Assembly: GCA_021234155.1 (NCBI GenBank)
Contig: JAJEKV010000027.1
Location: forward strand, 8,899,448-8,963,447
Source of the DNA: Isoetes taiwanensis
Taxonomy: Eukaryota > Streptophyta > Lycopodiopsida > Isoetales > Isoetaceae
Reading direction: 5' to 3'
DNA: 64,000 nt
Shown here: positions 1 through 11,789 of the stretch, piece after piece
How the letters are laid out: each line of letters opens with the position of its first letter
How positions within the stretch are numbered: position 1 is the stretch's first letter
Position numbers and translations under genes: made by a program
The notes under the pieces: generated by a model
The model's database searches: none
Seen by the model: only the letters and a program-made list of their open reading frames with translations
Told to the model about the DNA's origin: nothing

Positions 1-54
1 AGAGGAGGAGGATGAATCCATTTCTCGTGTTGCTTACCTGAGCCAACGATGATA

Positions 55-330
55 TGATACCATGAAAAGGATCAAACACAAGACTAGGAAGAAAACAAAG
101 AACTTGATTGATTCAACAAGGATAGATCGATCTCTTACATACGATGAAGCATGAACTGAGAATAGAAATAAAGCAAACATGGTGCCATGAATTATGGGAT
201 CATCCAACAAACACAAATGACAAGTCTTCATCGCCTGAGTCAACAACACCATCTAGCTCATCCATGCAATCTTGCATGTCTTGCAACATAATCACATGCT
301 ACTTATAGAAGGTTCTTGACAAGTGGGATG
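55..330 (-). mobile_element. Possible Copia-type LTR with primer-binding site (partial)
   Basis: On the minus strand a sequence ending ...CCTTTTCA is followed directly by TGGTATCA (plus positions 62 down to 55). In Copia elements the LTR ends in CA and is followed by a primer-binding site complementary to initiator tRNA-Met that begins TGGTATCA. Only the first eight bases fit; the following bases diverge. A TATAAG motif lies further inside the presumed LTR near 300-305, as expected for an LTR promoter. The outer LTR edge cannot be placed, and the element body would lie to the left, outside the window. This is an inference from the junction only; no gag or pol is visible. Confidence 0.33.
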
Positions 331-339
331 AAATAAATC

Positions 340-2415
340 AGATCCTCAATGAGTCTATCTATTGTTTAAATTTGGTTTTTCCGGCAAGTGAAAAACTTTT
401 TGGATTTTTTTTTTCAGATTAGTTTCCTAAGGTTTTAAAGCTTTTAAGTGCCCGGAAAAAATACCGGTATTCCATAAATCGGGTTTATGGATTTTTCTAT
501 AATTTCCAAGTTCTAGGTTTCGATGTTGCTATATCCATTTCGAGGCTGTAGCGGATGCGTTATCCCTTCCTGCAGCTGTCGACGGATGCATGCTGGCAAT
601 TGGATTGGCATGCATTTATATTTCTAAACCTTTGGATTTATTAATTTGGCAATTTAGATTTCTTCGTCAAATATGTAGACCCGAATTTGCGCCGACATTT
701 TTTTTAGCTTCATCAAATATCGGATGGATGCCCTGAGGTGATTGTTTCAATTTGATCATCAGTTTTCTCTGCTATGATAAACTATCGGAACAGCAGATTG
801 TTGTTATTCATCTAACTACAGAGGGTTTTGGCTTTCTTCCTATGTTTGATCTATCTTTCATTATTGCAAGTATTTCATATTCAAGGATAGGCTTTTGCTA
901 TATTGCATAGAGCTCTGTGGATTTAGAGAGCCAGCCTTTCCAATCTTTGCAGTTGTCACGTTCCTACTCTTAGGTAGTTGGAAGCCACTATACAAGTGGG
1001 TCTCATCTAAGAAGTGCAATTTTAGATTATCGCTAAGGTTTGTAGAGGATTCCAATCATCAAATTGGTCACTAGAAGTGCTATTTAGCCTTCAATCATGA
1101 ATCCAGAGGTTCTATTTATATTGCATCATCCAAGCCAAGTTCCGTCTTGATACCTGGAGATTCAAAGATGAAGCTTTGATTTTAAATAGGATCATGTTCG
1201 AATTGTAAGAAACATAAATTTTCAAGATTTTTGAAGCTTTGATTTCTGTTGTATCGAAGGGAAGATGGCTTTGTTTGCAGATTGGAGCAACATGCCACGA
1301 TGGCAAGAACTGTTCAGTTATGCACTCTATCCTAGGCTATGTTGAATCTGAAAGGTAAAAATAGAATGCTACTTTTATAGATTGTAAGATGTTATGAGAT
1401 TATTGTTCCAGAAAAAGAGAACTTAGGTTAGATTTTATTTGTGCAAATGGTAATAGATAGATCATTGGCATCATCCTGGAAATCTACTATTGTAAATGCA
1501 GCCCCTTGCTTCTTATTGATTGTATGTGGAATGGAGCTCCATTTTGTCTAATTCAGGTGCATGTAGAAGATATGTTATCATTGTTGTTCTACTCGAGGCT
1601 GGAGCGATGCATTATTTTTCTATTCTTTGACATGAAAACATAGTTCATATGGCACTTTAAAGATGCAGACATATGTTGTGCATTGCAAACCAAATTGGGA
1701 AGCTCATTCAAGAGAATTGCAATGGGACTGCCCATTTGTTTGGATGCCGAATGAAAGTATTACAAGAGTCCTGTCCAATTCCGAAGTAGCTATTGAGGTC
1801 TCATGCAGCAAACTATGTTTGTCTCACATCTATCTCCTATGTGACTTCCATGTTTATTTATCATCCATTGAAAGGCCATTCATAAAACCTCCAAATTTGC
1901 AATTTTATGTTATATTTATTCTATTCAGATGGCCTATTGTCCATTGTTGTCTATAATTTTGATGCAGGAAAAGATTCAAGCTTATATGAATGCGGGTGTT
2001 AGTTACAGCTACAAATGTTGTTATTCTAGCTATTTGTACATGTAAGGACTAAATATATTTTTCTCAAACAAATCTTGAGGGGCAAGTTTTATATAATTAT
2101 TGTTGTATTGTTATTTGCGGTGATGTAGGAAGTCATAAAGGGGATTTAATGATTAATGCATAAGCTTCAATTAAATGGAATTATTATTATGGTTTTGTGG
2201 CCCAAGCTCCAAAACATAGATGCCTCTGAATCTTAGTTTGTATGATGCATCACATGGTGTCTGGACCCATTTGGAAAATGACATAATGTATAATGTGCAC
2301 ATTTCTCTGGGGAATGATACAATCTATAATGCATATTTGTACATAAACTTACTTGAGGTCTAATTATTGCTTTGGCTCATGTGACATGCTTGACACTTAA
2401 TTAGAAGTTATCTGA
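340..2415. other. No recognisable gene
   Basis: AT-rich sequence with only short open frames. An open frame at 1663-1956 (97 codons) has no motif I recognise. A short palindrome around a tttatgg/ccataaa pair lies near 472-489. I see no transposon protein or tandem repeat here. Confidence 0.5.
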
Positions 2416-2417
2416 GG

Positions 2418-2735
2418 GGGTGAAAGCATGCTATGGTGTACCACTTTTGGAACCCTCAAAAGTACCTACTTTGGGTACTTTTTAAATCAGTACTTTCTAG
2501 TTTTTCTTTCCACTAAAATCAATTGATTTTTTGAATTGAAAGGTCAATAACATGCCAATCTATAGTTCAAAAGGATAACAATACCATTAGAAACTAAAAT
2601 GAATAAACCAACTCTCAAACTTATTGTTTATTGAGAGACATTTGTGCAACCTCCGAGTACCGATCTTGGGTAATTTTAATGTAGTTTTGCACTCCTAAAG
2701 GTAATTTATATGGTACACCTAGCGTGCTTTCACCC
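2418..2735. mobile_element. MITE-like element with terminal inverted repeats
   Basis: The left end reads GGGTGAAAGCATGCTATGG and the right end, reverse-complemented, reads GGGTGAAAGCACGCTAGG; both continue into GTGTACCA. The 318-bp interior is AT-rich and has no coding capacity. This fits a non-autonomous DNA transposon. I cannot identify a convincing target-site duplication (flanks are ctgagg and taggta), so the superfamily is open. Confidence 0.6.
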
Positions 2736-3830
2736 TAGGTATAAATAGTGAATTATCCTTAGCATCGGCTAGCAGATCATGCTACTAGCAATGAAACTTT
2801 GGATATAGAAGGTTGTCTGATTGTCTTTTTTACTCTGGCGGGGTATTCCTTGCAATATCTCTGTGATGAAGATCTTTGAAAGCTCTTGAGCGACGATCTG
2901 CTGCAGTATTTACCGAAGAATTGTCCTCTTATAGAGCATATCTATAATACATACATTGCACAACTTCCATGTTCTATAAAAGCACTGCACGTCATATTTG
3001 CAAAGATTCAAACAGGGTTTATGTAATGGATTTTTTCTGCTCGAATATTGGACCATTAATTGTGCAAACGTAGCAGCTATTTGAGTTGGAGTTTCTGCCG
3101 TTACACTTGGGTAAGTGTTTTTTGCAATACTTTGTTTCAAAGCAATACTTTGTTCTCTTCCCTGTTGTGATTTCGAGAAAATGAGCAAAATAAAGATGTC
3201 TATTAAGCATGAGACTTTCCAGGACAGTTATTATAATTATAGTGACATTTCAAACTCAGCTGCCTCTATGAAGCACCTGTTTACAGGTCCTCTTTATGTC
3301 ATTAGATAAGTAGTATGTAGATACTATGACAGAGCTGGCAGATGCAGTTCGCACTTTCTTTCACATGTAACAAATGGCGCTTGGAATGATGAAAGCAATC
3401 AATCTATCATGGCATTTACTGTGGATACATACCATGTTATCATTTCTCTCTTTTGTTATTGTTTGGAGATGGGATCTTATATATCAAAGTAAGAGTTGAA
3501 AGCATCTGAATGAATGTAGTTGTATCCAGTTTTATGTAGATAGGTTGTATTCACATCAATGGACTTCAAGACGAGCAATTGTAACACTATTTTAGGCTAT
3601 GGACTGCATAACATAAACTGAAAGTGCATTAACTCCACATCTTGTCATACTACCCGGTAATGTGTAGTATTCCATTAAATGATCCATTCTTTTGCTTTCC
3701 ACTTGCACTTCTAATATCTCCTGTTACTTGAATTCCATCTTTGTCATCGCATTGAACATCCTATGATTTGTAAATTTCAATTATGGAAGCATACGCGTTG
3801 GCGAATTGATATGGTACATGTTAGATTAGC
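2736..3830. other. No recognisable gene
   Basis: Mixed AT-rich sequence with short open frames on both strands near 2910-3310. None shows a family motif. No repeats are evident by eye. Confidence 0.45.
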
Positions 3831-3856
3831 CAGTGCGTGTTGAAAAACAACCATCA

Positions 3857-5634
3857 TCAATCATGCCAACAATCTACAGACCAAGAGCCACGCCTTCCAT
3901 ATCTGCACATCTGAGGTTGCCCTTCCATCATGGAGTCATACACTTGACAAGGTTGCCCTTCCATCATGGAGTCATACACTTGACAAGTTTCAAGTTTAGA
4001 CCGCTCCTGTGGAACATTTGTAAGATTTTTCATTCTCTTATCACTAAGCTCATTGAAAGGAGGAGAAGTCAGGAATATATCGATCACATATGGATACTGA
4101 CATTGACAGGATGAATGGATTTTGCATCCTCTAGACAATCAGCTACTATACATGTACTACCTAAAATGAGATAAATTGGGCCGATCTACACACCTTCCAA
4201 AGCAGGCAACTACTACATCCGAGTTCCATCTGAGCACGCACACAGAGATCATTTTATTTATTTGCGATGGGAAGATAGCGATGTAGAACTCCGCGTAATA
4301 AAGAGTGCCATTATCGAATGTGACATCCGTAAAGTTGTTGTAATCAAATTTAGCAATGATCAGTGCACTTGATTGACTAAACCTTAATGAACCATTCAAA
4401 TGATTTTGAATAGCTGTCTGTCAACATCCAAAGTGTTTGAAACTGTAATCGAAGCACGTATTTCTACCATGAATGGTTGGAATGTTGCAGAGAAAGATTC
4501 CCACTGACATGGTCTCCAGTGTTGATAATTTAAGTGTGGCTGGTGGAAATGGTCCAGTCAAATTATCGTGATCAAGATCAATGCAAAATGCATAAATGTG
4601 ATCAACGAAAATAAGGTTGCAATAGATTGTGAAACTTTTTGAGTGTCAAAACCATTCCCGCCCAGACTCTTGAGAACTTTAGAATGTCAGTCCCCAGCAG
4701 CAGATAAATTTTACCTGTGTATTCATTCATAACACCGATTATATTTGTAATGTAAAAGGAGCAAGCATTTTCTACCATGAACCATTGGAAAATTGATTAC
4801 ATAAGATGATTAAGGCTATATAGAACTCATATGGACAACTGACTATAAGACACAGTTATTTTGGAAAACAACCATGATGGATCATCTGAATATATTTGGA
4901 CACATATATCTGGTCATTTACAAGCATGATCGATTTGGATCAAAGCGGCTCAAGTTTACATGGAGGATATGATGGTGACAAGTAAACAAAAAAGTTGACT
5001 AATAAAGAAAAACTAACAATAATTTCAAAAGAGTACATTCAAAACCCAAGATGATGCCATAATACCAAACAAGATGAAGGTACTTGCTTAGCAACAACGT
5101 ATCCATGCACGGGTAGAGTTGACATCTATTTTAGTTAGCCCATTGTTTTTTGACACCGCATGCATCTAAACATATAGAACATCTGCTATTGACAATAATA
5201 ATGACTATGCTATCAAAGTTTTTTTGAACCATGCACTTTTAGTCAATTGTATACCTATATACACTTTGATTTTACTTTGATTTATGTTAAAACGTGAATT
5301 ATGCTTATTATCTTACAAAATTTGTGGTCTTATTGGTCAGCGCAGTTAAATGGGAGGATTTACAACATGGATGCAAAAATAGCACGTATTCTATAGTACC
5401 AGTTGAGCAATAATGTTGCTCAATAAAGAATCCATACACTACCCTACTCTTTTGTGCTATTCCATATTTCATTGTGTTTTCGAAAAGATATCTCGCTAAA
5501 AAAATGAGATGACCTAATTGTTGTATACAGATGGGTGGATGGCTTTCAAAGCATCCTACAAGTACAATATGTTCGACCTCAAGATTGATTGCCCTTTCAC
5601 GTTTGATTGGATATACAAATGTTTGATTGCACAT
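3857..5634 (-). pseudogene. Protein-like fragments, possibly a decayed F-box/kelch-type gene
   Basis: Several minus-strand fragments read like coding sequence. At 5634-5308 there is a 108-codon frame whose second half (SRVVYGFFIEQHY, then FLHPCC, then NFV) resembles the segment of plant F-box proteins that reads GFF-Q ... FLP. At about 4640-4508 a frame contains IDLDHDNLTGPFPPATLKL, which could be a kelch/F-box-associated segment or one plant-type leucine-rich repeat. At 4399-4157 an 80-codon frame contains DVTFDNGTLYY, like the F-box-associated 'NG-LYW' motif. At 3986-3915 YDSMMEG recalls 'VYDS'. The last two are in reversed order compared with usual F-box proteins, and stops separate all pieces. 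I cannot name the gene; either the locus is rearranged or some resemblances are chance. Confidence 0.28.
3915..3986. repeat. Perfect 36-bp tandem duplication
   Basis: Two exact head-to-tail copies of a 36-bp unit beginning GGTTGCCCTTCCATCATGG (3915-3950 and 3951-3986). The length is a multiple of three, so the duplication keeps the frame in the open frames that cross it on both strands (12 residues repeated). Confidence 0.95.
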
Positions 5635-5687
5635 TCTTATTTCAAGACAAAAATTTCATTTGCAGGAACACAATTAATTGTCATATT

Positions 5688-5719
5688 AGGAAGGAAGGAA
5701 GGAAGGAAGGAAGGAAGGT
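5688..5719. repeat. (AAGG)n microsatellite
   Basis: About eight uninterrupted tetranucleotide repeats. On the minus strand this is the 3' terminus of the LINE-R tail at 5720-5775. Confidence 0.95.
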
Positions 5720-5775
5720 ACTTTTATCGTCCACGGAGACCAATCGGTCTATGGGACCCAATACAAAAACGCAGC
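5720..5775 (-). mobile_element. LINE family R, 3' tail copy
   Basis: Minus-strand copy of the short tail shared with 6683-6760, 8212-8270, 10925-10992, 26440-26510 and 35188-35225. It reads TTGGGTCCCATAGACC, then GGTCTCCGTGG, then an A-rich stretch and the simple repeat. It carries the stem-loop AGACC-AATC-GGTCT at 5737-5750. The upstream body is not recognisable, so this is a strongly 5'-truncated insertion. Confidence 0.6.
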
Positions 5776-5949
5776 AAGGGCAACTCAATGCACTTAGCCT
5801 AATTTTAGATTTTAGCTATATCTATAACTAGATCTATTCTAACTACATCTATAACTTCATCATTCCTTCCAATAAAATTGTACTTATTCCCGGCAATGCC
5901 GGGCACCGTTACTAGTTATTGTTAAGTTCTTTTCCCTCCAAAACCCTAT

Positions 5950-5966
5950 GGGGAGGGGGGAGGGGG
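5950..5966 (+). other. G-rich run with G-quadruplex potential
   Basis: Seventeen bases of almost pure G (GGGGAGGGGGGAGGGGG). The long runs can be split into four G-triplets, so a quadruplex is possible on the plus strand. No gene start lies nearby. Confidence 0.5.
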
Positions 5967-6175
5967 TAATCCTGATATGGAATCTTAATGTCCAAGGAAA
6001 ATCTTAGCTTATGAATAAATGCCATGGAATGAAAACAAAACATTGTGTGCCTCTGATCTGTCTCAAACTTTAGACATAGCTGTTATAGGACTCTAGTCAA
6101 TCTTATTTACTGAAGAAAACTATAGTCAATCTTATTTACATAGCTGTTATAGGAATCTACCCATATTATACCTGA
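5965..6175 (+). repeat. Dispersed repeat, copy 1
   Basis: This stretch resembles 15190-15440 in the same orientation. Shared phrases include aatcttaatgtcca, tagcttatgaata, attgtgtgc or attgtgcga, and acatagctgttata followed by ggactctagtca. Both copies contain small internal duplications of the acatagctgttata part. No coding capacity; the element type is unknown. Confidence 0.7.
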
Positions 6176-6678
6176 AGAAAGTTTACCACGCTTGGCTTTA
6201 GAGGAGACATGGGTTAAGGGCTGGTTTGCTGATGCCACTTAGTGGATGGCACGATGAGGGATGGATATTCATGATTTAGCTTTGCATAAAGATGATATGC
6301 GCACATAGGTGAAAATAGATGTTCTTGAGGAGGACATGTGGAGATTAGCAATAAAAAGGGAGTTTTATAGGAAACATAATTAATCCTACTTTGCAGAGGC
6401 CAAAGTATTTGTGGAGAGAGGATTTCCCGCGAAGCATAGGCATGCCATCGCGAGGATGAAATTTCATATAGGCTTGGTGTTTGGAAGTAAGCCCAGGAAT
6501 TAGACCAGGCATTTCCTCTGACAGATTGTATGCAGATATGAGGTAGAATAGCGGTAGGGCATAGCACTTCTATATTGTCGTACTTGAGAGATATTGAGAG
6601 AGTATGATGTAGTAATGTGACCGCGTTGGTGAAACTTTCTTTGATTTTCGGATCAAGTATTGGGAGATGTATCATTGA
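6176..6678. other. No recognisable gene
   Basis: A minus-strand open frame of 153 codons (6675-6214) spans this gap. Its product has no motif, no codon pattern and no relation to the flanking LINE that I can see; I treat it as chance. Confidence 0.4.
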
Positions 6679-6679
6679 T

Positions 6680-8110
6680 ATTTAAAATAGAGATAGAATA
6701 GAATATGATTTTATAGATCCACTTGAGACCAATGGCCTATAGGACCCAAGTACAAAGAAGCGGCCGGCATTATTACTCACCAAGGATTAAAGCCAGCGAA
6801 GGGTTTAGTGGAAAAACCTTAGTAGCAATAAGGATCTTTGACATCTTTACCTGATTATATACATAATCCTGAAGTCTGGTGAGGTTAATGTAGGACGAGG
6901 GGGCATAACTGGTCAAGCGTATCATTACTCAGGAGTCACGATCCCAACAAGCCTCTGAGAGTAGTGCTGTTAGCTCATGCAAGGCACGATGGGGCACAAC
7001 TAGCAGAAACATACTCGAGGCGGGATATAAATGGCCGACACGAGCTTTGAGAGCGTATTTCATCTCAATGGCCTGTTGGCTGACCCAGGACTCTGTCCTC
7101 CTGTGGCTCGAATCCATCCTCCTGTCTCAATCGCGGAGGTGGTGTGCACTGTCTTGAGATGGAAGCACAATCACCAGTAGCTTTTCATGTGGGTAGATGG
7201 AGTGCTTGAGGTAGTGGTGTGGGCCCCTGCGTGAGGCATGGGATTAACACAACTGTCGATAATTTGCCACCTTGACATGTGGCCAGGCCTCTGCATCCCA
7301 AAGCTTAGCCATGAAATGACATCCAGAATCTTGCTTCAAGGCAGCAGCGTTCCTTCGGTGTATGCCTTGGTCCACATCACGTACTGCACATTCCATAGCC
7401 CGAGAACCCTTTGGAAACGCTTGTCTTTCAGCCCGAGGCTTTGAGTAAGCTGCGGGGCCCATCGCCCTTTGCCAAAGCAAGGTTGAAGCGGCCGGGCTTC
7501 ATCCATAGCCTGCCACAGCCGGAAGTAAATAATGTGGCGTTCAGTAGCGACCCTCTGTAATGGAAAGGAAGCACGTCTCTCTGGAGCAAGATGCGATGTG
7601 GGGCTAGTGGATTTCCTCGGTGCGGGCCAAGGCCATACAATACTGCTCTAGATGGTTCCGTGGTGAGGATATCGCGGCCCCACATACACGCCCCATAGAG
7701 GGAGGGCCAGAGTTCAACCAGGCCACGAACAAATTATTACTGGTGACCCCATGCACTCTGGCCTACGCGCTGTGGTTGTTGTTTTGCATTGCATCTGAGG
7801 GCTTTCGGCCTGCGGTGACGTAACGATGGATGCATCGGTGTGTGGTAGAAAACTCAATGCCCAAATACTTATAAGGCAGGCCACCTCCACTATGCCTGGT
7901 AAGTGAATGAGGAAAGGCGTGGAGTCTTGGGATGATGGGACCCAGTACGGCACCCTTGTCTTGTAAGTTAACTCATGCGGTGAATTGGCGAGAGAAAGTG
8001 TCCAAAGCATCGGTGGCGTTGCATGTCCTCACAGGGGTATATCGGCGAGTCAACATCATCGGCATATATGAGTTGCGGATTATGTGGTGCATCAAGAGTG
8101 TAGGGACGAT
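6680..8110 (-). pseudogene. LINE family R relic 1: 3' half of reverse transcriptase plus 3' tail
   Basis: Reading the minus strand from 8110, a catalytic LIYADDV motif appears near 8060, followed by QRH and, after frameshifts, by LPYKYLGIEF (about 7890-7860), the typical 'KYLG' stretch downstream of the RT core in non-LTR elements. Decayed C-terminal sequence continues through about 7250 and 7117-6929. The copy ends with the family tail at 6760-6683 (stem-loop AGACC-AATG-GCCT, then an A-rich end with TTCTA-type repeats). The encoded enzyme would copy element RNA at the insertion site; here many stops and frameshifts make it dead. The upstream RT domains are missing, so the copy is 5'-truncated. 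Clade not determined. Confidence 0.75.
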
Positions 8111-8211
8111 GTTTTAATAACCTTAAAAGTAGATGAATTAGAGGTAAACTAATGCATTATTATCAGAGGATGCATTAGATGTTTTGTTTTATAATGTTGA
8201 AAGTACAAGTT

Positions 8212-9560
<1,349 letters not shown>

Positions 9561-10920
9561 GCGATTCTAAAGGCATCGATGATCCCATAACAATTCATTC
9601 ACATCATCAGCCATACCAAATTTTCTAATCTACCTTCCACATGTGCCTTATACAAATCGGCTTTGGTGGCGATCAAACCTCATCTTAGGCTTTGGTGCTC
9701 CAAGCGAGATTCTTTTGCTTTGTCATCATAGGCGGAATTTGCAAAAGCGGCATGATCGAGATTCCATTATCATCCATAACCTCAAAATCACAAATATAGA
9801 TTGATTGTGGATTCACCACAAATCAAATAATCTACTACCTCCTTTGGGATACTCAAGCAAGAACATCTTTAAATTTATTAGGAATGATGTGGGTATATGA
9901 TTAGATGCAAATATTTGGGCTTGAATATTCACCCGAAATCATAGATGGAACATGTGCATAAGCGCCAAAATGGAAGAGGGCTAAGGGCTCTATATGCTTT
10001 ACAAAGCTTGAAGCGAGAAAAATACACTTATGGTCATAGCCCGATTAAAATTAAACTCTTTTTGCATTGGTACAAGCGGTGGTTTTATATGGAAGCTAAA
10101 CACCTAAGAATGTTGTGGGAAGATGTGGCCCAGGTAATAAGAAGTTTGAGGCAGGGACTTGGTAGCTAAAAATAAGACTCCTTCCATCTTTGCTTCTTTG
10201 AATGTGGACTAATGCCAATGGAAGGAGAAGCTCTTGTTAGATGCATTAGATATGTGAGAGAATTGAGACAGCGCCAATGAAACTTGGCTTTCCCTGTCGA
10301 GGAGCTATGCAAAAGCGGAGTTAGGGGCTAGTTGAGTACTTTGACATTCAACAATGGATGAGTAAATGGAACATTTCTTTGGAGGAAGGCATTGCTTTAT
10401 GATGGGGATCTCGGGGAGATGGATTAAGCAGAAAGTCATGTGGATAAACTACATTTGAACCACAACCAAAAGGTAGGTATATAGGTTTAACATGAATCCT
10501 TGTCGCACTTAAATTTTGTGCATACAGGCTAATATATCACAGTTGGTAAAAATTGCCTTAATCGGTAGAGGATGAGACTCGGCTCTGGGTGGAGGTGGGT
10601 AAGTTGGGAAAGATGCTTGAGAGACAGGACTTGTAAGATTACGTGGTAGTGGAGATGTGAAGATGAGCATCATGTGATGATAAGATGCAGAGCTTATGTG
10701 ATGATCAGAGATAGATATGATATTAGGGCTAATAATTTGATTGAGTTGTTCTCACTAGATGCTAATTTAATTTAGGGTCTTTCATTATTGAGTTTTACAA
10801 CATAGAGAATCTCATGTGAAACAATTGAAATTTGTTATGTGATAATGAGAGTGATGATGATTGGGGGAGGAGCACAGGGGAAGTCTCACGTGTAGACTTT
10901 CGGAAGACTTGATGTAAGCG
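9561..10920. other. Unassigned; probable LINE R upstream sequence at the left
   Basis: The left few hundred bases may belong to the N-terminal part of LINE R relic 2, but no endonuclease motif is legible. A plus-strand open frame at 9945-10169 (74 codons) has no recognisable domain. The right part leads into a plus-strand LINE R tail at 10925. Confidence 0.35.
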
Positions 10921-10924
10921 GAAT

Positions 10925-11740
<816 letters not shown>

Positions 11741-11744
11741 ATAT

Positions 11745-11789
11745 GTGGCCGAAGCGGGATAGCTTGGAGGTTCAATTCCTCCACTATCA
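11745..11789 (+). other. tRNA-like T-arm and A-box-like remnant
   Basis: GGAGG-TTCAATT-CCTCC (11766-11782) forms a perfect 5-bp stem with a 7-nt loop, like a tRNA T-arm with B-box. TGGCCGAAGCGG just upstream resembles a tRNA A-box. Only about eight bases separate them, so there is no anticodon arm and no working tRNA. It could be a collapsed tRNA-derived remnant or chance. Confidence 0.2.

Noticed and set aside
6214..6675. Minus-strand frame of 153 codons
   Set aside because: No conserved motif; it lies beyond the 3' tail of a LINE relic where no coding sequence is expected.
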